Assembly: GCA_021399445.1 (NCBI GenBank)
Contig: JAJTUQ010000010.1
Coordinates: 620,001 to 684,000 of the forward strand
Direction of reading: 5' to 3'
DNA length: 64,000 nucleotides
Origin: Xylogone sp. PMI_703
Lineage: Eukaryota > Ascomycota > Leotiomycetes
Shown: positions 21,255 through 35,600 of the stretch, in pieces
Numbering within the stretch: the stretch's first letter is position 1
How the letters are laid out: the number at the start of each line of letters is the position of its first letter
The notes under the pieces: generated by a model
What the model saw: the letters and a program-made list of their open reading frames with translations, nothing else
Database searches by the model: none
What the model was told of the DNA's origin: nothing
Made by a program: the position numbers and the translations under genes

Positions 21255-24200
21255 TTAGTTATGGAGGAAACCACTGTCCTTCCACGCCTGGATGTATCTC
21301 TTCGTTACGTCGGCACCAACTGGTCCAACATTACGCATTGTCTCGGAATGCTCTCTGACTTTGGTGGTATCAAGAAGCACACCACCACATGACATGCGAA
21401 CGAAGTCATCCTCCAAGAAGTCTACCAGTTTGGCTGCCGGGTTATCCCACTCTACGGGTCCTGGAAAGCTCCGCACACGTCTTATCCAGTCACCGAAGGG
21501 TATTATTCTATCTCGTGGGATTTGAAGTGCATCAGCTAGCACCGCGGTCATCTCCTTCCATGGCTGTCTCACCGGATTGTCGATATGGTAGATAGGATGT
21601 GGTTCTGTGTCAGAGACAACGAGGTCTCCTAAAGATGCGGCAACGAGATCCACTGGGGTCCAGGATAGCACACCATCGAAGTCGGGCAATGCCTTCAACG
21701 TCTGCGATGATTTAACTAAGAAAGAGAAGTGTTCCATGTGATTCCAATATCCGCTCTTGGATGAGCCAGCAACTTGTCCCAGGCGCACTGACATAGTGCG
21801 GAACTTGTCGGGATGCTTGAGTAAGGTTTCATCAAGCATGCGCTCGCAAACGAACTTTGCATCCCCATAACCATTAGGTAAGACAGACTCGATCGTCATC
21901 CTCTCTTCTGGGATATGTGCATTGCCTGTTCTGAGAGGATAGTAGCCAACAGTGGCGATTGACGAGACAAGTTGGAAGCCAACTTTGAAGCCCTTTGGCC
22001 GTCGGCTGGAAATTTGGGCAGCCAAATTTATGAAATTCCGCATGACTTCAAATTGAAGCTTGAAGCCCTGTAAAGGAAGCTTACCGCTCATAGGCCATGC
22101 ATTGTGGATAATGTGGCTGACCCTGGCGAGGAGAACTTCATATTTATCTTCAGAAAGGCCTAGCAAAGGCTTGCTTGTATCTGATTCTAGAACTTTCAGC
22201 TTAGAAAGAGCTTGCTCATCGAGATGTATCCCTCTAGACTCAAGTGCCTGCAATTGACGGAGCTGAGGCTCTGTGTTACCTCGTCGATTCAGGCAAATGA
22301 CAGCGTCAACATTTGGTAAATTAGCCAAATATGCCACTATATGTGATCCCAAGCTTCCGGTTGCTCCCGTAACGAGGACGCAAGTGGTGGTAGAGGTCAC
22401 AATTTTTGAACTAGCCGGCACGGAGAATCCTAATGTACTTTTGCGGATGTATTCGTCGGTAGCCGCTCGACGAGCATCAAAGTCATTTGGCTGGACCTTT
22501 ACAGGCGGCGCCGCTATTGGTAGACGATCGAACCTTGGCCCAGATGCCAAGGCTACGAAGACTCGTTGGATGTTGACTTCCGGAGAGTGACCGTCAGTCC
22601 AATCGACATGTCCGTAGCCTGCAGACTGTAACTCTTTGTCCCATCGTGATTGATGTGCAAGAGCATGCTTCCGGCCGTCGTCAAATAGCCACCAGCCCTC
22701 AAAAACACCAAATATCACATCTACCCAATACAGAGTTTGAGTCATTTCCAACATCATGAGGAAGCCATCAGGACGGAGCATCTTATGTATATTCTTTGTG
22801 GACTCAGTCAAGCTGTGAGTTGCATGAATAGCATTACTGGCAATCACGATATGCTGGGAATGAAGAAGATCGTCGGCTGGAGCCTTCTCGATGTCATGAA
22901 CCCGGAACTTCATGAACGGATATTCCCTAAACCTTTTCCTTGCAGCAGCTACGAACGATGGCGAAAGGTCAGTATATGTGTACTCGACTGTCATACCGAG
23001 CCCTGCTAAAAGTGGTACCAGCCACTTTGTGGTTCCTCCAGTGCCAGCGCCCATTTCCAAGATTTTGACGGTTCCCTCATGACCCTGCTGTTCAAGCTTC
23101 GAGGACAACCTGCTGAGAAAGTCCGCCATTTGCTTGTATGCTAACTTATTAAGGTGCGAGTCCCCATAGAGACCGGAGACGAGCTCTCTACCCTTTTCAG
23201 TAGCAAAAATCAGCTTAAGTCCGTCTGTCTTTCCGCTTAGAACTTCTGCAAGCTTTGATCCCGTCCAGAAGGACAATTGATTTGCAAACGTGTGGTCAGG
23301 ATAATCTCGCTCTAGCTCCTTCAATATACTTTCGCTAGACTTGGAGGGAACAGGGACCGCTGTGCGAGAAATGTCCTCTCCGTCTATGTCAATAATTCTT
23401 GTTTCGTCCAGCATCGTATAGAGGTAGTCTGCTAGGCGCCCATGCTCGGGAAGATGTGGAATGCGCTCTAGCTTCTGGCCTGGTTTAGCTGATTTGAGAT
23501 CACACCCTAATTGTTCAAAAGCTTCAACTGTAAGTGCGACACAGAGTTGAGTTTGTCTAGGCATAACAGTGTTCATATAGCCCGTGCATTTGTAATCAGC
23601 AATGAATTGATCCGTGATCAGCTTTGATTCTCCAAATGCTTCAAGAACTACCGATCCTGGAAGATCTAGATCACCAGAGGTTTCACTTTTGTTATCTACA
23701 ACAGATGCAGCTGAACTTGAGGCTAATGTGGAGGCTGGGGTATCACTCAGATCCGCTCTTTCATCACTTGAAGATGGCTCTGTAGTTTCGCTCTCTTGAG
23801 GCGAGCTGTCTCCTGGAACGATACCCAGGGCCGATTGAAGGCATCGTAGAAGACCTGGGAAGTCCGTAACAGTCATCAACTCGTCAGTGGATAGAGTGCA
23901 CTCAAACACGCTTTCAATCTCATTGGCCATTTCCATGCCAAGTAAGGAGTCTATTCCCAGATCAGCGAGCTCGACATCATTCTTTATCTCGTGGATTTCA
24001 AGTCCAGATATTTCAGCCAGAACTTCCTTTAACTTGGGGATGAGATCGCGACCCGGGGATGATGCCTCGGCACCTGCATTCTGCGCAGCAGAAGGCTGAG
24101 GCAGCTGAGAGGCAGCTGAAGGAACATGTGAACTCTGGGATTGTTCTATAATTATAGGAGAGACGGTTTCTGGTTGTGCGCCCTTGGATTTCACAGATCC

Positions 24201-27200
24201 AGGTGAGCTCAGCCTCGACAATATTTTACTCATAGATAATTTGGCTACCTTGGCGTATTGAATACCAAGAATTGCCTCAGAAAGAACGCCTGTTGCTGAG
24301 TCAAATATAAAGATATCAGTGAGGTAGGAATTTCCGGAAGCAGCCTTGTTATGGCGGGCAAGAACATGCCATGATTCTGGCCGGCGATAGTCATTATTCT
24401 TAAGAAGTTTTGGCGAACGAACCCACTGTTCAAACCCATTGGCAATAAACATATCGCCGGGATTTTTGTCCGTCATGCAGTTGACCCAGATACCGCCGAC
24501 TTGACTAAAGCAGTCACCAAGGAATGGATCGAGCCAAGTTTGTCCAGAGTGTTTCTTGACAACGTATCCAGCAGACTCATTGCCTTTGCCTACGAGCTTT
24601 CGAAGACCAAAGTACATCTCTCCATAGTCTACAACGTCAGAGAAGATCTTGTAGATGCCTCGCCCTTGAATCACTTCATCGGGATCAGAGTGCTCTAGAA
24701 TCTCAAGGCAACGCCGTTGATCCACGAGACGCTCGAATCTTCCAAACTCAAGCTGATACGCAGCATCATCTATGGAGCGGAAAGCAATTTCTCCAGTGGC
24801 ATGTGTTGTGGTAGCGGCATCTTGTTTGCCGTTGCTGACATACTTCCACTGCCAGGTATGAGCATCAGACCCATGCGGTTCAAGGTCGAGCCAGAATAGC
24901 TTCGAAGGATCATTACAAATTGGAACAAGATTGACAACGTTGCGGATCTGCGGTGCAAAGCCAGAAGTAGCGAATTCTGGATGTAGACTCATTGCCGCTT
25001 CAATTACCATATCAACCATCAATGTGGCGGGGCAGATCGAAGCTGTCTGAGCAATCAGATGTCCTGAGACGATATCTTCATACTTCTTGATCGTCGTGTT
25101 GATACGGAATCGGGGATTACGCTGTTTGCCGTCCTGGTAGCCCATAAATGTCCAAAGTGTTGTTGGAATATCCTCTTTAGACTGGGTCTGTTGAATTACA
25201 GATCCGAACTGAGGCGGCTCTTTGAATTCCATCCAGTGCCTTTGCTTATCAAATTGATATGGCGGTAATAAAAGGAGCCCGTATTGGTACCGCTGTTCTG
25301 CAGAGTGAGCCCAATGAGATACTCTTAGTCCAGCTTTCCAAAGGTTTGTCGTTGCGTCCGTAAGTTGCTGCAGCGCTTGACCACTGGTAATATTGATCGG
25401 TTGGAAGTGGGAGTCTTTTGGTGTACCAAGTGCTCGACCCGCCATGTTTGTAATGGTTGAATTTGAGCCTGCTTCTAGCCATATGCAAGACGGATATTCA
25501 CCTCGAAGTCTCTGAACTGCATGGTTAAAGTAGACAGGATATCTCATATGTTCCGGAACGAATCTTGATGTAAGTGTCTCTGTAGATCTTGCCTCAGTGG
25601 ATCTCTCTAGCGGAAGTTTAGGTTGGTTGAATGTCAACTCTCGCCCTATACGCTCTAAATCATCGAAAAGAGGCTCGACCAGAGTCGAGTGGTAGGCATT
25701 AGTAACATTGAGCTTCTTATATCTAAGAGATGAATATGTGGCATCTGTTGAAATTGCTTGAGCTACTGCGTCAATTGCTTCGGCTGATCCAGCGAGGGTG
25801 AAGCTTCGAGGGCCGTTATAACAGGCGATAGTAGCCGGCGTGTCTTTCGTTAGTTTACCTGATGCAGCCAACAAACCTTCGATTTGAGCTAAGTCACCTT
25901 CAACCGCCATCATGGAACCCTTTTCAGGGCCCCAAGAATCTCGAATTATGGTTGCCCGACCGATTATCATTCTCAAAGCGTCAACCAAACTCAAGGCTCC
26001 TGAGATGCAGACGGCCGTAAGCTCGCCAAAACTGTGACCTACCAGAGCCACTGGTTGAATCCCACAGTCAATCCAGCTCTTTGCTGAAGCGTACTGCATA
26101 GCAAAAAGACAAGTCTGAAGCTTAATTACGTTTTGAATCGGTGTATTCTGAAAGATGTCCGGATAGATGCTACCAACTCCAAGAGAACGGCACGTCGCGT
26201 CACATTCATCTAGATAATGACGAAGAATAGCGATGTTATCAAATACTTGGCGATCCAAACCTACGAAAGTCGAGATCTGTCCACCAAAGCAGAGAATTAC
26301 TGGCCTGGATGGTTGCGGCGTAGTGATTTGTAGGGTCTTATCTCCGTTCTCGAATGCGGCAAGTTTCTGATCCAGGTCTTCTATCGACGAAGAGCTGAGA
26401 ATTAGCGCACGATCAAGTAATCGATTGGATTGACGTGACAGGTTGAAAGATAAGTCTGCCACAGACAGGTTCTTTGAGTCATGCACATTTGATTTCAGGT
26501 ACTGGCGAAACTTCGCGACATAGGCTAGAATGCTCCTCTCATCGACGCCGGAAAACCAGAAAGGATGGCTGATATTTTCAGATGGTTGACCTGCTGTAGT
26601 TTGTGATACTGTTTCTGGCTTAAGCTGCGGCGCTTGGGCTACTATCATCGAGGCATTCGACCCAGACGCTCCATAGTTGTTAATAAGGGCTGCTCGGAAT
26701 GTCTCATTCCACGGTGTCAGGCTGGTGGGAATGTCTATATTATCGGCTTTTGTGAGATTAATTGAAGGATTTATCTTATTGAAGCTTGGCTGTGGTGGAA
26801 TATATCCCTTGTTGATCATAAGCAGTATTTTGAGCAGAGAGATAACTCCAGAAGAACTTTCTGTGTGGCCCACAAGACCCTTAACAGACCCAAGTTGAAG
26901 AGGAACAGAGCGAGGAATGCCTCCAAATATTTTGCGGATACTATCGAATTCAGCTGGGTCGCCTACGGGAGTTCCTGTCCCGTGCGCTTCTACGACAGAG
27001 ATCTGTTTGCTTTCTATTCCGGACTTGTTGATGACATTTTGAAATAGATTAGACAATGATGGTACGTTTGGAACAAAAATCGGAGTACAGTTCTCGTTCT
27101 GCTGGACACCAGTGGCTGCAATTGTTCCGAGAATTATATCACCATCAGCTACCGCTGCGGACATCTTCTTGAGAAATACAACGCCAATAGCTTCGCCTCG

Positions 27201-29119
27201 ACAGTAGCCATCAGCGGCAGCATCGAAGGGCTTGCATTGACCAGTAGGACTTAGAAAGGATGCTGCTGCTAAGTTTTGGAACCACAAGGGTTGGGTCATA
27301 ATATTGGTACCTCCTGCAAGCGCCGCCGTGCAATCACCACTTAAAATATCTTTACAAGCTTGGTGAATAGCAACAAAAGATGCTGAACAAGCCGTATCGA
27401 CAGTCAGCCCTGGCCCAGTCCAACCGAAGTAATGACTTATTTTTCCTGCAATAAAACTACGTAGATTGCCCGTGGCTGAAAACGCATTCGCAGGATGGCA
27501 GGCAATGTTGTTCTCGTAGTCGGTCGCACAGGTGCCAATGTAGACTCCAATATGTTTCTCCTCAGCTGATTTTGGTGCCCGAAAGTATCCAGACTGCTGT
27601 ACAGCCTGGTATGCAGTCTGCATCAGCAATCGTTGTTGTGGATCCATCGTGGCAGCCTCTCGTGGCGACTTCTTGAAGAACTTGTGATCAAAGGCGTCAA
27701 CATCACTGAGAAAGTTGCCATACCACTTTCGATTTGCATCCGCATCACGGAATGTCGTCTTAAAGCCGAAGCGTTCTTTCGGGACTTCAGTGTGTTGGGA
27801 CTTGGCCTCCACGAGAATGTCCCAGAACTCTTCAAGATCATCTGCGCCAGGAATTTTGCAAGACATTCCAATGACAGCGATATCATTGTCCGAGTACGGA
27901 CGCTGGGCAGCCAGAGCACCTAGGTTGATTACTCCTCGAGAGTCACATACCGCGGTTGTATAAACGGATGGGGAGTGCAGTATTGTCGATTTAATCCCGC
28001 GAACAAGTGATGACGGGATACATCGCTCAGGTCCAAATGTGATCACTCGAGAATCTTTGCTGTCCAATCGCGAGGATTGTACTTGGGAGAATGTTTGGTA
28101 CCATCGACATTGTTCTAACAGAATCGCACGTGCTGCACTGTCATGTAGACATCCCTTGGTGATATAGTCCCCGGAAATGGTTGATCGAGTGGGTAAAACT
28201 AACTTCGACGCATCCGGGAAGCTGAATGCTGGGTGAGTGCCGCAGAAGCTGAGTAGCTCTTCGAAGTCATCATGGTAGCTCTGGGAGTGGAAGCGACCTC
28301 GGAGGCCTATCTCCGTGGCAACAATGTCTGCTTCCTTAAGTTGTTGTTTCAAGGCTGAGATGGTCTCCTTTGATGTTGTCACGGATGCTCGATTCTCATC
28401 AGAGCGAACGGAAATATACGCCTGCGAGATCAGTAAGTAGATGTTCCTAGCAGAGGAGTGGGTGAATTTACCTCGGGGAAGCTCTGCAGTATGCGCGTCA
28501 TCTCTGCAGCGGACTCGGGGGATTTCCAGATCGTGGCCAAAGTCCGTGACTCGCCATACTCGCTGTGCTCATCCTGTGCATCCACTAGCGCTCCGGTGAG
28601 CACTGCAAGGCGGATGGCTACCGCCCCATACTCCCTGAACTGCATCTCGTTCGTGCTGCAAGAGATCACAATGGCGCTCAAGAGGCCAGTACAGAACCCG
28701 AGAGTTTCTGTATTTGGCTGGGCCAGAGTAAACAAATCATCTTGTGTGGTGGCCTTAGGATTGGAAACCCTTAGGTATTCCATGTATTCTGTCAGTTGTG
28801 TTATAACCACCAGCGGGCTCAACAGAATATTGGGAAGGTGTGAAAGCCCTTGCTGCTCCATTGTCCCGGCTTTGAACCATAGATTCAAGTTTTTGAGCAG
28901 TTCTCCGCCCCGGACATCGACGAGCTTTGGGAATTTTCTGCATAGTGTCTCCCAATAATCTGGAAGCTCGGATATAGTGTCAACAATCCATTGCTGGCTT
29001 GCGTTTCTCGATATAGAAGCCGAGAGTCGTCGAAAAGATGTATCCTCGAAGGAAAGAATCTGAGGACCAAACACTAGGACAGTATTGCCCTCTGTGTTGC
29101 TAAGAATTTGGCCAGCCAT
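21255..29119 (-). CDS. Non-reducing polyketide synthase, SAT-KS-AT-PT-ACP-CMeT-R
   Basis: The model is complement(join(21255..28421, 28472..29119)), 2,604 residues with one 50-nt intron. The domains are in order:
- SAT (1-~380, GFCTG with C143)
- KS (~396-815, DTACSAS C561, EAHGTGTP H696, GHTES H735)
- malonyl-CoA AT (GHSFG S1013)
- product template (H1337 in SGHLIAQ, D1519 in FLGDCFSQ)
- one ACP (GIDSL S1708)
- a C-methyltransferase (EMGAGTGG ~2007-2012)
- a C-terminal NAD(P)H thioester reductase (TGATGSLG ~2234, YGDAK)

This is the architecture of PKSs for azaphilones, asperfuranone and sorbicillinoids. They take a starter, extend, methylate and cyclise it, then release an aromatic aldehyde reductively. 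All catalytic residues seen are intact. It diverges from the HR-PKS, as expected for a starter-supplying partner. The product itself is not deducible here. Confidence 0.93.
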
Positions 29120-29286
29120 TGCTAACAGAGTGTTGAAAAAAATGCTCTGTTAGAACCGGACTTTGAAACGATGATACGTTGTTAAAAACGATCCTCGACT
29201 ACTCAACGGCATAAATCGGACAGCTTGGCTCTAGTCATCATAATAAGACCTTGTACAAGATATGACATCTAAGTAGAAACTCCGGC

Positions 29287-29309
29287 CGGAGTATCTCGTC
29301 GGGGTTTCT
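29287..29309 (+). promoter_or_regulatory. Candidate operator: CGGAGTATCT + 13-bp-spaced CGGGGTTTCT
   Basis: CGGAGTATCT begins at 29287 and the related CGGGGTTTCT begins exactly 13 bp later at 29300. The first copy overlaps the TCCGGCCGGA palindrome. The same decamer occurs upstream of three other cluster genes. Confidence 0.5.
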
Positions 29310-29376
29310 AGGTACGTGGCTTGCATCTATCTTACTACATGGAAGGGATTATGGACTCCAATACCAAACAAATCCT

Positions 29377-29386
29377 TCCGGCCGGA
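29377..29386. promoter_or_regulatory. Palindrome TCCGGCCGGA, second copy
   Basis: An exact repeat of the decamer at 29281-29290, 96 bp away in the same promoter. It has CCG/CGG inverted half-sites, a usual target shape for Zn2Cys6 dimers. Function is inferred. Confidence 0.45.
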
Positions 29387-29642
29387 CCCAATTTGTGTCA
29401 GATTATCGTCTGTAAGATAAGAGCAATAATCTATATGCCGTTGTTGAAGTGTCTATTTTATTTATGGCATACTAGTTAGTCGTCCGTGCTACGCGAGTCT
29501 CCCCTTCCCCTACCTCACGAACAGAGGCTCAGGCACAAACGGATCTGTACTTAAGGTCGAGCTTGTTTCATAACTACCAACCCTAGATTTCACTTGCTTT
29601 TCAACCACAAAGCCAGATCAAAACTCATTACAACTATACATC

Positions 29643-32600
29643 ATGGCTTCCAATGTGCCAATCGCGATCATTGGCATGAGCTGCAGATTCCCCGGAGATG
29701 TTAGCAATCCGGAAGAACTCTGGCAGCTCCTAGCAGACGGTCGAAGTGGTTGGAGTGAGATCCCGTCTTCTAGATTTAACTTGGATGGAGTCTACCACCC
29801 GAATGCCTCAAAGATTAATACCGTATGTGCCTACTCATTCTCTAACAATAAACAATGGCCATGAACTAACAAGTATTTATACAGTCAAATGTTAAGGGAG
29901 GACATTTCCTATCACAAGACTTAGCTGCCTTTGATGCTGCTTTTTTCAATCTCCCTTCAGAAACAGCTTCGGTAAAGCTCTAAAATGTTAAATTTGAGTA
30001 CCAGATACTGACATATAACAGATTTTAGATCCTCAGTTTCGACTCCAGTTAGAATCAACTTATGAGGCACTTGAGAGTGGTAAGGCAGTAGATGAGATCC
30101 ATCATATTTCTACCTACTGATGTCATTCACAGCCGGTATACCCTTACATAAAGTTGCTGGATCAAACACTTCAGTATTCGCCGGTGCTTTCTTCCGGGAT
30201 TATAGCGATGCTCACCTCAAAGACCCAGAGACCATGTCTCGGTTCTTACTCGTGGGAGTTGGATCGGCCATGGCTGCCAACAGAATATCTCACTTCTATG
30301 ACCTACGAGGAGCAAGCATGACAATTGATACAGGTTGCTCCACCACACTCACAGCATTGCATCAAGCTTGCCAAAATCTCCAAGCCGGAGAGTCTGATAT
30401 GTCAATTGTAGGAGGGGCAAACATTATACTAAACCCAGATAACTTTATTATAATGTCCTCGTTAGCGTAAGTTAACTAAGATTGACACAAACTTGTTTAC
30501 CTCGGTCTAACAGTAATCTCAGACTCCTTGGACCAGACGGAAAGTCCTATACCTTCGATAGCCGGGCTAACGGGTATGGTCGTGGTGAAGGGTCAGCCAC
30601 TGTCATCCTGAAAAGATTGGATGATGCTCTAAGAGACGGCGACCCCGTCCGCGCCGTCATTCGAGCCAGTGCAGTCAATCAAGACGGCAAGACAGAAACT
30701 ATTACTTCTCCAAGTCGAGAAGCCCAAGAAGAGCTCATCCGCGCGTGTTATCGCAAGGCAGGCCTTAGCCTGTCGGAAACCACATATTTCGAAGCTCACG
30801 GTACTGGTACACCAACTGGTGATCCTATTGAGGCAGGTGCAGTAGCAGCAGTTTTCAAAGATTCAAGGCCACCAGGAGAGCCCCTCCGCATTGGCTCCAT
30901 CAAGACCAATATTGGCCACACTGAGACTCCTAGCGGTCTCGCCAGTATTATCAAGGTAGCCCTTGCTACGGAAAAAGGACAGATCCCACCAAGCATCAAC
31001 TATGAAAAGCCAAACCCGAAGTTGAAGCTAGATGAGTGGAATCTCAAGGTACCCACTCAACTCGAGGACTGGAACAGCTCGACGGGCGTCCGACGGGCGT
31101 CGGTCAATAACTTCGGCTATGGCGGTGCAAATGCACATGTTATCGTAGAAGGCTACGAGTCATTCATGTCTGGTCAAAAGCGTATCACTAACGGTACTAC
31201 GAACGGAGTAAATGGTACCGCGAAGAAGGTGAACGGTACTACAAATGGAGTGAATGGAGTGAACGGAACCCACAAACCATCACAGTCCCGAGTTATCACT
31301 CTAAGTGCTAAGGATGAACAAGCCACTCAAGCCATGATATCCAACTTAAAGGATTATCTCCTGAAAACTAAGATTGAGAATGAGGATGAATTACTTTCAA
31401 ACTTAGCATACACCTTGGGCGAACGCCGCTCCGTCTTCCCTTGGGTGGCTGCCCAGTCTGTGAACAGCGTCTCGGATCTGGTGAAGACTATTGAGTCTGG
31501 CAAGATGAAGCCCGCTCGCAGCGGTGAGGCCCCTCGACTTGGCTTTGTGTTCACAGGACAGGGTGCTCAATGGTTTGCCATGGGCCGAGAATTGATCGAC
31601 GCATACCCTGTTTTCAAGGCAACATTGCTGGAAGCTGAATCCTACTTGAAGAAACTGGGGGCCAACTGGTCACTACTTGGTATGTAACTCCCTATATGAG
31701 AGCAGGTGGTAGAAGTATAAAATAACATTAAGTTTGCTAACACCAGCGCAGAGGAGCTCCAGCGGGACGAGCAGACCAGCAGGGTTAATGAAGTTGCCTT
31801 GAGTACAGCCATGTGCGTAGCAGTCCAGGTTGCTCTAGTCCGACTGCTGCGTTCATGGGGAGTTGTCCCTGTAGGCGTTACCAGTCATTCTAGTGGCGAA
31901 GTCGCATCTGCATGCGCAGCTGGAGCGATAAGTCTTGAAAGAGCAATGGCTATCGTTTATTTCCGTGGTGAGCTTGCCGGAGACATGGGGCTCTATATCA
32001 CAGGAAAGGGAGGCATGGTGGCTGTCGGCTTGGGTACCGAAGGAGTCGCCCCGTACTTATCACGAGTGACAGCAGGCAAGGTTGGTGTGGCATGTATTAA
32101 CAGTCCTAACAGCGTCACTGTGTCTGGTGACGTCCCAGGTGTCGAACAGCTGGAGACCATGCTCCTAGAAGATCAGGTCTTCGCAAGACGATTGAGGATC
32201 AATGCCGCGTATCATTCTCACCATATGGAGGCTATTGGGAAACCGTATCTCTCCTTCCTCAATCAGTTTGAACTGCCAGAGGATGGCCAGTTGGAGGGTG
32301 TAGTTTATTCCTCGCCCACAACAGGAGAGCGGATGGATTCTATCCGGAAGATCAGCGATCCAAACCATTGGGTGAGGAGCTTGACCCAGCCTGTACGCTT
32401 CGTCGATGCCTTCCGCAGCATGTGTTTCGATGGTACTAATCCCGAGCCTATTGTTGATGTGGTGATCGAAATTGGACCTCACGCTGCATTGTCAGGTCCC
32501 ATCCAGGAAATCGTCTCAATGCTGCCCGATTTTGCAGGAACGGAAGGCAGACCATCGTACATGACCGCTCTTATCCGTAAGAACAGCGCCCTTGCCACAA

Positions 32601-35600
32601 TGCACACACTGGCCTGCAACCTCATACGCAGTGGGTACCCCGTTGATCTGAAGGCAGTCAACTTTCCACATGCCGGAAGTCGCGACCACATTAAAGTGCT
32701 GCACGATTTGCCAGTGTACCCATGGAATCACCAGGTCCGTCATTGGAGCGAGTCCAAGGCAAATCTCTCCCAGAGACAGCGATCGCAGCCACCACATGAT
32801 CTGTTGGGAAGCCTTTCTCTAAATACCAATATGTTGGCACCAACATGGCGGCACATTATCCGCGTGGACGATATGCCCTGGGTACGTGACCACGTTGTAC
32901 AGTCCAACATTGTATATCCAGGTGCTGGATACCTGACAATGGCTATCGAGGGAGCATTGCAGTTGTTCCACATCAACGCCTCGGCGCAGGACGCCCAGGG
33001 TGGCGATCAGAAGAAGAAGCAGCACGTTCTTGGCTATCAATTGCGCGATGTTGACATTCTCCAAGCACTCATCATTCCCGAAACTAGGGACGGCGTTGAG
33101 GTTCAGCTCTCACTCCGTCCATGCAGTGACAAGACTCTCTATGGGGCAGGCTGGCAGGAATTCCAGGTCTCTTCTGTCACCGTCTCATCCGACAATGTGA
33201 CTAAATGGTCGGAGCACTGCAAAGGTTTAATATTAGTCCAGACAACGGATGAAGAGGTCGTCAACGGCCAATCCCCGCCAGCAGCGAGCGCTGGCAGCCA
33301 CTCGCCTACATTTGCAAAGGCTACAGTTGCTGATTACCGTCTCAGGGTCGAGCCACGAGACATCTACGCTATGATGCGCTCCGGCGCTATCTGTCATGGA
33401 CCAATATTCCAGAACCTGAAGACCATCCGAGCCCGAGAGAAGGAGTCGGTGTCTAACTTCGTCGTGGCGGATACAGCAGTGGTAATGCCCAATCAATACC
33501 AGCAAAAGCATGTCATTCATCCAACAACACTGGACTCCATCTTCCAGGCTGCTTATACTGCTTTGCCAGGAGCAGGCTCCAAGGCTGCAAGTCCTCAGAT
33601 CCCTAGATCAATCAATCGTCTATGGATATCCCATAGTATCAGCAGCGAGCCTGGGCATCGCTTCAATGCCTACTCGACTATGCAACGTGCCGATTTGCAG
33701 AGCTTCGACGCTGGCATTACGGTTGTAGATGCTGGCAATGATGATGAGGCCCCGGCAAGCGATCCAGTGCTTTCCATGTCTGGTTTCATCTGCCAATCTA
33801 TCGGGAACACTCAGCAGGACGCTGATTCCCGTGACAACGAGAAATTTGGCCTCGTGAAATGGCAACCAGACCTAACATTTGCTACACCCTCGTTTTTGAA
33901 ACAACATTTGAGCTATCCTGTTGATCCCAACGAAGCCAGTGTAGTAACGGACTTGAAGCGTCTGTGTATTTACTACATCGCTGATGCGCTAGCGGGGATC
34001 ACAACTCAAGACGTGCAGCAATTAGAGAAGCATCACAAGAAATACTACGTTTGGATGAAACATCAGCTCGAACTTGCGAGTACCGACAAGCTAGCACCAG
34101 GAAGCTCATCATGGATCTACGATGGCCCGGAAGAAAGGGCTGCACTCATTGCAAAAGCAGGAACTTCAAGTGTGAACGGGGAGATGGTTTGCCGCCTCGG
34201 GCCATCTCTTTTGGCAATGATGAGACATGAAGCGGCGCCTTTGGAATTGATGATGGAAGGTAGACTCTTGTACAGATACTACGAGGAGGCCTTGAAGTAC
34301 GACCGTTCTAGCCAGCAGATCGGCAAACTGGTGGAACACTTCGTGCACAAGAACCCACGTGCGAAGATCCTCGAAATCGGCGGTGGAACAGGAGGCACAT
34401 CCACACACATTTTGGGTGCCATAGGGACTGACGATTCCCCTCTTGGCCCACAGGCTTCCTCGTATGACTTCACAGATATTTCTTCAGGTTTCTTCGAAGC
34501 CGCCCAGGAGAAACTCAAGGCATGGAAGAGTTTAGTCAGATACAAGAAGCTCGACATTGAGCAGGACGTAGCTAAACAGGGATTTGAGGAAGGCACTTAT
34601 GATTTGATCGTCGCCTGCCAAGTCCTTCACGCGACCAAGTCGATGGAGAACACTATGACCAATGTACGGAAGTTATTGAAGCCTGGCGGAAAGCTGTTGC
34701 TTTTGGAAACTACCCAAGATCATATCGATTTGCATTATGTCTTCGGTCTAGTTCCAGGCTGGTGGTTAAGTATGTTTCCCCTGTCATAATATATCGATTA
34801 TCATACTAATGCTCAAGCAGGCGAGGAACAAGAACGAGAGACCAGCCCTAATCTGACGATCGATATGTGGCAGCGTGTCCTCAGCAAAACTGGGTTCAGC
34901 GGCATCGATGCTGAAGTCCATGACTGTGAGAGCGAGGTGCTTTACTCCTTCAGTGTCATGACATCGACGGCAATCTCTAAGGCTCCCACGTTTAACTCAG
35001 AAGTCGTGATCGTTACCGAATCCCCTGCACCACCTGCTTCATGGATGATGGCGCTCAAAGCCTCAATCGCTAAACTCACAGGCTCTGTGCCAACCACCGA
35101 GGCTCTCGGGTCCGTCAAAGGTGACGATGATAAATTATATATCTTCCTCGGAGAGCTTGCTCGTCCAATCCTCAGCAGCCCATCCTTGGCGGAGTTCGAA
35201 GCTATTAAGGCTCTTTGCACAAAGGCAAAGGGAATCCTCTGGGTAACACGTGGTGGAGCAGTTGATTGTGAGGATGTACATTCCGGCTTGAGCACAGGTT
35301 TCCTTCGAACACTCAGGAGAGAATACGGAGAGAAGCGTTTGGTGGCTCTCGATATTGACCCAAAACAAGAGCTGTGGTCCACGGAATCTGTCATTCCTGT
35401 CACTGAAATCTTCAAGAGGATGTTCGACTATTCTATCGAAGATCCCATCAAAGATTTTGAGTATGCTTATCGAGATGGCATTATGTTGATTCCGAGATAC
35501 TACAAAGATGTCGAGCGAAATAAGGAAATCACTGCTGACTCCGCCGATTTGGCTGTTCCCGAGCCCGGCCCATTCCACAAGCCTGGTCGTCCATTACGGA

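Larger units (their letters stand above)
29120..29642. promoter_or_regulatory. Bidirectional promoter between the two PKS genes
   Basis: This 523-bp divergent intergenic region must drive both PKS genes. It contains two exact copies of the palindrome TCCGGCCGGA (29281-29290 and 29377-29386). It also has a 13-bp-period direct repeat, CGGAGTATCTCGT then CGGGGTTTCT (29287-29309). CGG/CCG half-sites in these arrangements suit Zn2Cys6 regulators such as the two encoded nearby. That binding is inferred, not shown. Confidence 0.75.

Noticed and set aside
27623..27963. Long frames antisense or out of frame within the NR-PKS and HR-PKS
   Set aside because: They lie entirely inside exons with intact, recognisable catalytic domains and have no features of their own.
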